41,667 bases of DNA from an uncultured Bacteroidales bacterium (lineage in GTDB: Bacteria; Bacteroidota; Bacteroidia; Bacteroidales; UBA3824), in assembly GCA_937877455.1 (NCBI GenBank), contig CALFIU010000179.1:1-41667 (forward strand), written 5' to 3'. The notes beneath the pieces were generated by a model that did no database searches, had not been told where the DNA came from, and saw nothing but the letters and a program-made list of their open reading frames with translations. This document shows, one piece after another, positions 17,513 through 24,596 of this stretch. The position numbers and the translations under genes were made by a program. Position 1 is the stretch's first letter. Every line of letters starts with the position of its first letter.

Positions 17513-19108
17513 TTAGTTGTCTATCGAAAACTCTCGTGTGCGATAGATGTGTAGCGGTACGTTTACATTACTATGGTTTAAATATGTTATTAGTTTGTCG
17601 GTTATGCTTGGTGCTATTGTTTTTTCATATACAAGTTCTGGAAAGGCTTTGCGCATATCTGAAAGACGTTTTGGCATATCGTAATCACCGTAAAATATAA
17701 CAAATTGTGGTAGACTATCGGCTGGCTGTGAGAGAAAGTATTTTTCTGTAAAAATGGCTCGTTTGCCACTTTTTTTTACGTAACAGTTGTATATTGATAC
17801 ATCGGGTTCATCTTGTTGATTAAGTGTGTATTGTATCAAAGGTTTGCCAAAGTAGAATGGTGGTAATGGTTTGGAACTTTGGTCGCCGCGATCTTCTATA
17901 AGTATAGATTTTATATCAGATTTATAGTTGCTTAGATAAATCATTGTTTCCACTTGGGGTTTGCGTATATAACTTACGAAGGCTACACATAGTACAATGC
18001 CGTTTACAATCCAAAAACTACGTTTGGCTATGTGGTAGATGTGTGAGTGTATGCGCCAAAATTTGCTTTGTCGTCGATAGTTGTGCCAACCAAAAACGCA
18101 GAGCATTATGTAGATTGGAAGTATATTGAGCATAAAACGTTCTTCTTTTGTTGGCAACAGATAATGTACAATTATGTAGAAAGTTACGGGGAAAAAAAGT
18201 AGAAAATATTTTTTCCAACTTTTTATAAATCCATAAAAAAGAGCCATGCCCCATGGTAGTAAGAAAATTAGAATAAGTATCGATATGTACATATATATGG
18301 AGTTTCGCCCACCAATTTGGTATTTTAGTCCTGTAAGGTGTAAAATATATTCTGATAATTGTAAAAAAGGCTGTTTAAGTAGTAAAGTGCCAATAACTCC
18401 TTCAAAAAGTACTACGGATATTGCTGCACCAGTGGTAAAGAATATTGATCTTTTTATACCGTAACGTATTGCTAAACAAATTATTTCACCAATTATAAAA
18501 ATTCCAGAGTTGTAAGATATGGAAAACCCCACGCCCATTAAAAAACCTGTAAAAAGATCATCGGAATAGTTTTGCTGTTTGCCTATTCCTTTGGCCATGC
18601 GGTAAATGCTTGCCAAAATGAATATTGCACTAACGTTTTCGCACATTGTCCTCACGCAACAATATGGATAAAACCAAAGCAAAGCCAACATCATTCCTAC
18701 AATTTTTGCGTGTCGTATGGTTGCCACTATTTTTGATATACAAAAACCGTAGTAAACTATTAGCAGTGAGGCCAATGCGTGAACAAGTTTTATTACTAAT
18801 ATTTTAGACAATGGGTTGAATACACCCGATAGTTCTGTAAGTTTTATTATCAGTGCATTTATAAGTATGTAAAATATACTATATCCATTTTTTAATATCT
18901 GAGGGTGTTCTTTTGTAAAATAGTCTGATATGCTACCTTTGTAGTTGATAATATCTTGTGCTGTTTCTATAAAAATATAATGTTCGTAGCCAAAGGCTAT
19001 GCCATGCGAAAGAAATGTCGCAAGTATGCGTGCAAAAAAAGCCGTCCAAATGCATGTAACGAGTGGCTTTTCGTCGATATAATATCTAAATAGTTCTTTT
19101 GGTGACAC
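17513..19108 (-). CDS. GT-C mannosyltransferase-like membrane protein (GT22/PIG-B-like)
   Basis: A 531-residue protein with about ten hydrophobic segments and a short soluble C-terminus. The opening WTAFFARILATFLSHGIAFG..EHY..IETA resembles the first luminal loop of GT-C enzymes, where acidic residues hold the lipid-linked sugar donor. The phrase LLPTKEERFMLNILPIYIML matches the 'H..KEeRF..PilP' motif of GT22 (GPI/Alg9-type) mannosyltransferases. The reaction is probably sugar transfer from a polyprenyl-phosphate sugar to an envelope glycan; donor and acceptor are not known. The start is a GTG (19106-19108), since no ATG fits before it. It lies 33 bases after the ABC exporter gene, probably in the same transcript. 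Confidence 0.75.
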   Translation of the reverse strand: MSPKELFRYYIDEKPLVTCIWTAFFARILATFLSHGIAFGYEHYIFIETAQDIINYKGSISDYFTKEHPQILKNGYSIFYILINALIIKLTELSGVFNPLSKILVIKLVHALASLLIVYYGFCISKIVATIRHAKIVGMMLALLWFYPYCCVRTMCENVSAIFILASIYRMAKGIGKQQNYSDDLFTGFLMGVGFSISYNSGIFIIGEIICLAIRYGIKRSIFFTTGAAISVVLFEGVIGTLLLKQPFLQLSEYILHLTGLKYQIGGRNSIYMYISILILIFLLPWGMALFYGFIKSWKKYFLLFFPVTFYIIVHYLLPTKEERFMLNILPIYIMLCVFGWHNYRRQSKFWRIHSHIYHIAKRSFWIVNGIVLCVAFVSYIRKPQVETMIYLSNYKSDIKSILIEDRGDQSSKPLPPFYFGKPLIQYTLNQQDEPDVSIYNCYVKKSGKRAIFTEKYFLSQPADSLPQFVIFYGDYDMPKRLSDMRKAFPELVYEKTIAPSITDKLITYLNHSNVNVPLHIYRTREFSIDN

Positions 19109-19141
19109 CTTTACTATTAATAATACATGTCCATTGTAAAA

Positions 19142-20962
19142 TCAAAAAGTTTGCAAATCGCACAATTTTTTGTATGTCCCGTTAAGTTCTATGAGTTGGT
19201 TGTGTGTACCGCGTTCTATTATGCGACCTTCTGACAATACACATATTTCATCGGCATCTTTTACAGTAGATAGCCTATGAGCAATAACTATTGATGTGCG
19301 ATTTTTCATTAGGTTTGTTAATGCGTCTTGTACAAGTCGTTCGCTTTCGGTGTCAAGTGCAGAAGTCGCTTCGTCGAGTATCATAATTGGAGGGTTTTTG
19401 AGTACTGCACGTGCAATACTTAGGCGTTGGCGTTGTCCTCCTGAAAGTTTACCGCCCCTATCACCGACGTTGGCTTGGTAACCTCCTTCTTTTTCTGTTA
19501 TAAATTCTAATGCGTTGGCCACCTTGGCTGCTGCTTCTACTTGGCTATCGCTGGCAGATTCTACTCCGAAAGTTATGTTGTTGCGTATTGTATCGTTAAA
19601 TAATATGGATTCTTGGTTGACGTTACCCATTAGGTTTCGTAAGTCGTATAGTTTATAGTTTTTTATATTGACTCCGTCAATTAGTATTTCTCCTTGTTGA
19701 ACGTCCCAAAATCTTGGAAGTAAATCAACCATTGTGCTTTTTCCTGAACCCGATTGGCCTACTAAGGCTACCGTGCGACCTTTTTCTATTTTAAGGTTAA
19801 TATCTTTAAGTACATATTTTTCGCCATATTTAAACGATACGTTCCTAAATTCAATACAATTCTTAAAATCGGTTATTCTAACAGGATTTTCGATTTCGGG
19901 AACGTTCATGGTTTCGTTTAATATTACGTTTACCCTATCAAGAGAGGCGAGTCCTTTTTGGATAGTGTTAACGGTTCGTGCCAATTGTTTAGCAGGGTTG
20001 AGTATTTGTGAAAATACAGTGAGATAACCGATAAATTGTGCCGAAGTAAAAGTATTTTGTCCAGTTATTACCAAGTAGCCACCGTAGATGAGTATAAAAA
20101 CAAGCACAGCAACACCAAGAAATTCACTTAGCGGCGACGAAAGATTGTATTTTCTATAAACACGATTGTTTACGCGATAACTATTGGTGTTTATTCTATT
20201 AAAACGTTCTTTCATTTTTTGTTCGGCGTTAAAAGCTTTAACAATTCTAAGTCCAGAAAGTGTTTCTTCCATAACGCTTAACATTTCGCCTATAATAGCT
20301 TGTCCTTGCGAAGAAGATGATTTTAGGCTTTTACCTATTCTTCCAATTAGACCTGCAATTAATGGTAATACTACCAACACCACCAATGTTAATTTAGGTG
20401 ATGTATATATTAGGTAAGCCATAAAGCAAATAATTTGTATTGGGTCTTTGAATAGCATATCTAAAGAACCAGAGATGCTATTTTTTATTTCTTGTACGTC
20501 GCTTGTAAATCTCGCCAAAATATCGCCTTTGCGTGCTTCTGTAAAATATCTTAGAGGAAGAATAAGTATTTTATTGTATATTTTTTCTTGAAAATCGCGT
20601 ACTGCACCGTTGCTTATTGGTGCCATAAAATAACTGGCAAGGTAAGAAAATAGATTTTTTAGAAAGAAAAATAATACCACTGCGCCACTTATAAACAATA
20701 GTGCGTTAATCTTGCCATGTGTTATGGTTATAGTATAGACAAGGTAGTTAAAATTACCAACAAGAGAGTCAATAGTGGGTCTAAGTGGTCCCGGGTCTTC
20801 TACAATATTTGCTCCTGTGTCGAACAGCATATCGAGAAATGGGATAACCATTGTTAGCGAAAATAACGAAAAAACAGCTGCCAAGGTGTTTAGAATAATG
20901 TTAAGTGCCGCATATTTTTTATACGGTTTAAGGTAGCCTACTATTGTAAAAAATCCTTTCAT
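19142..20962 (-). CDS. MsbA-type ABC exporter (fused membrane and ATPase domains)
   Basis: A 606-residue half-transporter that should work as a homodimer in the inner membrane. The six-helix membrane domain (about 1-330) contains the Bacteroidales-type GYLKPYKKYAALNI start and ISNGAVRDFQEKIYNKIL. The ATPase domain has Walker A GQSGSGKST (about 400-408), Q-loop NQES, signature LSGGQRQR (about 505), Walker B IMILDEAT and the H-loop IVIAHRLSTV. The closest family is lipid A/multidrug exporters (MsbA/LmrA-like), so lipid or lipid-linked glycan export is plausible given the GT-C gene after it. An upstream ATG (21061) is rejected because the promoter lies at 20985-20992. Confidence 0.92.
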   Translation of the reverse strand: MKGFFTIVGYLKPYKKYAALNIILNTLAAVFSLFSLTMVIPFLDMLFDTGANIVEDPGPLRPTIDSLVGNFNYLVYTITITHGKINALLFISGAVVLFFFLKNLFSYLASYFMAPISNGAVRDFQEKIYNKILILPLRYFTEARKGDILARFTSDVQEIKNSISGSLDMLFKDPIQIICFMAYLIYTSPKLTLVVLVVLPLIAGLIGRIGKSLKSSSSQGQAIIGEMLSVMEETLSGLRIVKAFNAEQKMKERFNRINTNSYRVNNRVYRKYNLSSPLSEFLGVAVLVFILIYGGYLVITGQNTFTSAQFIGYLTVFSQILNPAKQLARTVNTIQKGLASLDRVNVILNETMNVPEIENPVRITDFKNCIEFRNVSFKYGEKYVLKDINLKIEKGRTVALVGQSGSGKSTMVDLLPRFWDVQQGEILIDGVNIKNYKLYDLRNLMGNVNQESILFNDTIRNNITFGVESASDSQVEAAAKVANALEFITEKEGGYQANVGDRGGKLSGGQRQRLSIARAVLKNPPIMILDEATSALDTESERLVQDALTNLMKNRTSIVIAHRLSTVKDADEICVLSEGRIIERGTHNQLIELNGTYKKLCDLQTF

Positions 20963-20984
20963 AAGTTCTTGTATTATTGAACTG

Positions 20985-20992
20985 CAAAAATA
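20985..20992 (-). promoter_or_regulatory. -7 element TATTTTTG of the ABC exporter
   Basis: The minus strand reads TATTTTTG, matching TAnnTTTG, 22 bases before ATG 20962. It is divergent from the purD promoter in the same 137-base gap. Confidence 0.55.
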
Positions 20993-21015
20993 TGAAACGA
21001 TTTTGTAATTACAAG

Positions 21016-21045
21016 TTTGCAGTGTAAAAAAAATAGTTACTTTTG
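21016..21045 (+). promoter_or_regulatory. purD promoter
   Basis: TTTG at 21016-21019 and TACTTTTG at 21038-21045, 18 bases apart, fit the Bacteroidetes -33/-7 pattern. The start of transcription would be near 21052. Confidence 0.65.
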
Positions 21046-21068
21046 TAGTTGGTAAAAACATAATAGAG

Positions 21069-21083
21069 TGGGGAAGTACCCCA
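21069..21083 (+). promoter_or_regulatory. Small hairpin in the purD leader
   Basis: TGGGG-AAGTA-CCCCA forms a compact GC-rich hairpin inside the predicted ~48-base leader, 16 bases before the ATG. It stands out in otherwise AT-rich sequence. It may stabilise the mRNA or affect initiation; it is too small to be a known purine riboswitch. Confidence 0.4.
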
Positions 21084-21099
21084 TAAAAAATAAAACGAC

Positions 21100-22386
21100 A
21101 TGAAGATATTACTCATAGGATCGGGCGGACGTGAGAGTGCGTTGGCCTGGAAGATGGCACAAAGCCCCGAATGTGAAAAACTTTTTGTATTGCCCGGTAA
21201 TCCAGGTATGGAGCGTTATGCCGAAATTATAAACGAAAAACCATCGGATTTTGGTGCTGTATCGCAAGTTATTAACAGCAAAAAGATAGATTTGGTGGTT
21301 GTTGGGCCAGAACAACCGCTTGTTGACGGAATTGTTGATTATTTGGAAGCCGACAAAACACTTACAAAAAAGCCACTTGTTGTTGGACCATGTAAACAAG
21401 CCGCGCAACTTGAAGGTAGTAAGGATTTTGCAAAGCAATTTATGTTGCGCCACAATATACCTACGGCTCAATACAAAACGTTTACATCGCAGACTTACAA
21501 CGAGGCTGTTGTGTTTATGAAAACGCTTACTGCGCCTTATGTCCTTAAAGCTGATGGACTTGCTGCAGGTAAAGGTGTTATTATAGAACCAGATTTTAAC
21601 AAGGCAGTTGAATCACTTAAAGAAATGCTTGGTGGAAAATTTGGCGATGCTTCGCGTAGTGTGGTAATCGAAGAATTTCTTTCGGGTATAGAATTGTCGG
21701 TTTTTGTACTTTGTGATGGCTGTGGACGTTATGTGCTTTTGCCAGAAGCTAAGGATTATAAACGTATTTTTGACAACGACAAAGGTCCAAATACTGGCGG
21801 TATGGGTAGTGTATCACCAGTGCCTTTTGCTGATGCTGTTTTTATGGATAAAGTTGTAAAACGAATTGTAGAACCGACAGTTAAAGGTCTTGTTGATGAT
21901 GGTATCAAATATGTTGGTTTTATTTTCTTTGGACTTATCAATGTAGGTGGCAATCCATACGTAATTGAATACAATGTTAGAATGGGAGATCCTGAAACTG
22001 AATCTGTTATGCCGAGAATAAAATCAGACCTTGTACCAGTGTTAAAGGCAGCCGCAGAAGGTAATCTTGGTGGTATGTCGGTAGAGTTTGACGAGCGGAC
22101 TGTAGCCACTGTTGTAAAAGTGTCGGGTGGTTATCCTGATAGTTATAAAAAAGGCTTTGTAATTACAGGCTTTGATAGTGTGGACAATTCTATTATCTTC
22201 CATGCTGGAACATCGAGAAATTCTGATAATCAAATTGTTACGTCTGGTGGGCGTGTAGTGGCTATTACGGCATACGGTAACAATATACCTAATGCTTTAG
22301 AAATTGCCAACAGCGATGCTGCTAAAATAACTTTTGAAGGTGCATTCAACCGTAAGGATATTGGTTTGGATTTGATGCGTCTATAA
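21100..22386 (+). CDS. purD: Phosphoribosylamine-glycine ligase (GAR synthetase)
   Basis: A 428-residue ATP-grasp enzyme that joins phosphoribosylamine and glycine, the second step of purine synthesis. It begins MKILLIGSGGRESALAWKMA with the typical GxGgREhal-like motif, then LPGNPGM and VVVGPEQPLVDGIVD. The ATP-grasp region has YVLKADGLAAGKGVI, VVIEEFLSGIELSVF, GPNTGGMGSVSP and EYNVRMGDPETESVMP (metal and substrate site). Length is normal for the family. It has its own promoter and terminator, so it is a single-gene unit. Confidence 0.96.
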   Translation: MKILLIGSGGRESALAWKMAQSPECEKLFVLPGNPGMERYAEIINEKPSDFGAVSQVINSKKIDLVVVGPEQPLVDGIVDYLEADKTLTKKPLVVGPCKQAAQLEGSKDFAKQFMLRHNIPTAQYKTFTSQTYNEAVVFMKTLTAPYVLKADGLAAGKGVIIEPDFNKAVESLKEMLGGKFGDASRSVVIEEFLSGIELSVFVLCDGCGRYVLLPEAKDYKRIFDNDKGPNTGGMGSVSPVPFADAVFMDKVVKRIVEPTVKGLVDDGIKYVGFIFFGLINVGGNPYVIEYNVRMGDPETESVMPRIKSDLVPVLKAAAEGNLGGMSVEFDERTVATVVKVSGGYPDSYKKGFVITGFDSVDNSIIFHAGTSRNSDNQIVTSGGRVVAITAYGNNIPNALEIANSDAAKITFEGAFNRKDIGLDLMRL

Positions 22387-22401
22387 TTGTAACGTTTTTT
22401 T

Positions 22402-22460
22402 ACAAACGAACATAGAACAATGCTTTTTGGAAAGAGAGTTCTTTGTTCGTTTGTTTTATT
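22402..22460 (+). terminator. Terminator after purD
   Basis: Arms 22402-22418 and 22438-22454 (ACAAACGAACATAGAAC against GTTCTTTGTTCGTTTGT) pair at 16 of 17 positions around a 19-base loop and are followed by TTTATT. Confidence 0.75.
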
Positions 22461-22513
22461 ATAAGAAGTTGAAATAAAAAAAATCTTTATATCGCAATGT
22501 AATAAAAAAACAC

Positions 22514-22521
22514 TACCTTTG
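22514..22521 (+). promoter_or_regulatory. -7 element TACCTTTG abutting the MATE start codon
   Basis: TACCTTTG fits TAnnTTTG, and its last base is only five bases before ATG 22527. Transcription should start at or next to the A of the start codon, so the mRNA would be leaderless. Confidence 0.55.
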
Positions 22522-22526
22522 CGGCT

Positions 22527-23882
22527 ATGGAAAATACTGATAAAACAGCGCAACTTGGTACTGAAGATATTTCTAAGTTGCTAATAGGTTATTCTTTGCC
22601 AGCTATTGCCGCACAGATTGCAGCAAGTGTTTATAATGTTATTGATAGCATTTTTATAGGTCGAGGCGTTGGTTCTATGGCTCTTACAGGGCTTGGAATA
22701 ACGTTGCCATTGATGAATCTTGCTGCTGCATTTGGTGCACTTGTAGGCGCAGGTGGAGCCACATTGATGAGTATCAAATTTGGACAGAAAGACCGCGACG
22801 GCGCAAACAAAGTTTTGGGCAATGTGGTTGCTCTCAACGTCTTTTTCGGACTTGGTGTTATGGTATTTGGTTTGATTTTTATCGACAAGATACTATATAT
22901 TTTTGGGGCGAGTAGCCAAACACTTCCTTACGCCAAGGATTTTATGACAATTTTATTGTATGCTAATGTGTTTACTCATTTGTATATGGGGCTTAATCAC
23001 GCACTTAGAAGTTGTGGCTATCCACGTAAGGCAATGTTTATAACAATGCTTACTGTTGGTGTCAACCTTGTACTTGCTCCGCTTTTTATTTTTGTTTTTA
23101 AATGGGGAATAAAAGGAGCAGCATTGGCTACGGCTTTGGCACAGGTGGTAGCTTTTGTAGTGTTGGTGGCTCATTTTTCCAATAAAAAACAACCAGTAAA
23201 GTTTGTAAAAAAATATTTTATTCCTGATTATGATATTATTAAAGGCATAGTTTCTATTGGAATGTCGCCTTTTATGATGAATATTTGTGCTTGCCTTGTG
23301 GTAATAATCATCAACAATCAACTCAAGACTTACGGTGGCGATTATGCAATTGGAGCATATAGTATTGTCAACCGTGTGTTAATGCTTTTTGCAATGCTTG
23401 TTATGGGGTTTAATCAAGGTATGCAGCCAATTGCTGGTTATAATTTTGGAGCAAAACTATACGATCGTGTTAATCAAACACTTGTTCAAACAATAAAATA
23501 TGCTTCTGCCGTTATGATTACAGCCTTTGTGATATGCGAAAGTGTTCCTCAGTTGGTATGTTCGTTGTTTAACACAGAAACCCAACTTGTAGATATGTCT
23601 TCTCACGCAATGCGTATTATGGTTGCAGCATTTCCGATAGTTGGTTTTCAGATGGTAACATCAAACTTTTTTCAATGTATAGGAAAGGCGTTTATAGCAG
23701 TTATCCTATCAACAACAAGGCAGATGTTGTTTCTTGTTCCGTTGTTGTTGATGTTGCCGAGTTGGTTTAAACTCGACGGTGTATGGTGGGCATTGCCTAT
23801 AAGCGATGGATTAAGCACATTTTTAGCAGCTTATTTCCTCATTAGGCAGTTTAGGATATTTAAAAATAGTTCTATAAATTAA
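22527..23882 (+). CDS. MATE-family efflux transporter
   Basis: A 451-residue inner-membrane protein with about twelve hydrophobic segments in two related halves. Family phrases include LPAIAAQIAASVYNVIDSIFIGRGVG, GLGITLPLMNLAAAFGALVGAGGATLMS and, in the second half, GFNQGMQPIAGYNFGAKLYDRV. MATE proteins export organic cations, drugs or metabolites in exchange for Na+ or H+. The close Bacteroides relatives are annotated only as MATE/DinF-like, and the substrate is unknown. It is the first of three co-oriented genes: the cytidylate-kinase-like gene starts 24 bases after it. Confidence 0.93.
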   Translation: MENTDKTAQLGTEDISKLLIGYSLPAIAAQIAASVYNVIDSIFIGRGVGSMALTGLGITLPLMNLAAAFGALVGAGGATLMSIKFGQKDRDGANKVLGNVVALNVFFGLGVMVFGLIFIDKILYIFGASSQTLPYAKDFMTILLYANVFTHLYMGLNHALRSCGYPRKAMFITMLTVGVNLVLAPLFIFVFKWGIKGAALATALAQVVAFVVLVAHFSNKKQPVKFVKKYFIPDYDIIKGIVSIGMSPFMMNICACLVVIIINNQLKTYGGDYAIGAYSIVNRVLMLFAMLVMGFNQGMQPIAGYNFGAKLYDRVNQTLVQTIKYASAVMITAFVICESVPQLVCSLFNTETQLVDMSSHAMRIMVAAFPIVGFQMVTSNFFQCIGKAFIAVILSTTRQMLFLVPLLLMLPSWFKLDGVWWALPISDGLSTFLAAYFLIRQFRIFKNSSIN

Positions 23883-23906
23883 TTTTGATAGGGAGGCGTT
23901 TTATCA

Positions 23907-24533
23907 ATGACACCAAAAATAACAATAAGCATAGGTCGTCAATTTGGCAGTGGCGGTCGCATATTAGGACAGAGTATTGCAAAAAGACTTGGATTTAAGT
24001 TTTATGATAATGAACTTATAAGTTTGGCAGCATCCGAGGTTGGTTTCGATCCGTCTTTTTTTGAAGATAAGGACGAAAAACCATCAAGATTATCTTTTTT
24101 TTCTGGTGTTCAACATTTTTTTACGCCGTCAATTGGTCAAGATATGCTTTCTGATGCCAAAATATTTGAGATACAAAGCAAAGTTATTCGCGACATTTCA
24201 GCAAAATATAATTGTGTGATAATGGGAAGATGTAGCGATTATATTTTGCGCGACAATCCCTATTGTGTTTCGGTGTTCTTTTGGGCACCTATGGCCGACC
24301 GCATAAAACGTGTTTGCAATCGCCTTAATATCTACGACGAACAAGAGGCCGAGCGTATTATTTCTAAGGCCGACAAAGAGAGAGCAGAATATTACAAATA
24401 TTTTACTGGTAAGACATGGGGAAAATCTACATCGTATAATGTTTGTGTTGATGTTTCTATGCTTGGACTTGAACGTACTATTGATTTTATGATAAGGTTG
24501 CTAAAAGAAAAATTTGGCGATTTATTATTGTAA
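23907..24533 (+). CDS. Cytidylate kinase-like protein (Cytidylate_kin2 family)
   Basis: A 208-residue P-loop kinase-like protein. It begins with ITISIGRQFGSGGRILGQSIAKRLGFKFYDNELI; the loop is GRQFGSGGR where true CMP kinases have a GPxGxGK-type P-loop. Further marks are the CVIMGRCSDYILRD segment and the C-terminal YYKYFTGKTWG. This is the Cytidylate_kin2 group (PF13189), common next to MATE genes in Bacteroidetes and of uncertain substrate. A GGGAGG Shine-Dalgarno sequence (23891-23896), rare in this window, lies 10 bases before the ATG. It follows the MATE gene by 24 bases, so they are co-transcribed. Confidence 0.85.
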   Translation: MTPKITISIGRQFGSGGRILGQSIAKRLGFKFYDNELISLAASEVGFDPSFFEDKDEKPSRLSFFSGVQHFFTPSIGQDMLSDAKIFEIQSKVIRDISAKYNCVIMGRCSDYILRDNPYCVSVFFWAPMADRIKRVCNRLNIYDEQEAERIISKADKERAEYYKYFTGKTWGKSTSYNVCVDVSMLGLERTIDFMIRLLKEKFGDLLL

Positions 24534-24596
24534 TTGCCAATAATTTTTTATAATAGATATTGCAATTGATTGTCTAAAACTACGAAAAAATAGGAA

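Noticed and set aside
20963..21061. Upstream ATG extending the ABC exporter by 33 residues
   Set aside because: The promoter of the gene (20985-20992) lies inside the extension and the extra residues do not resemble the family.
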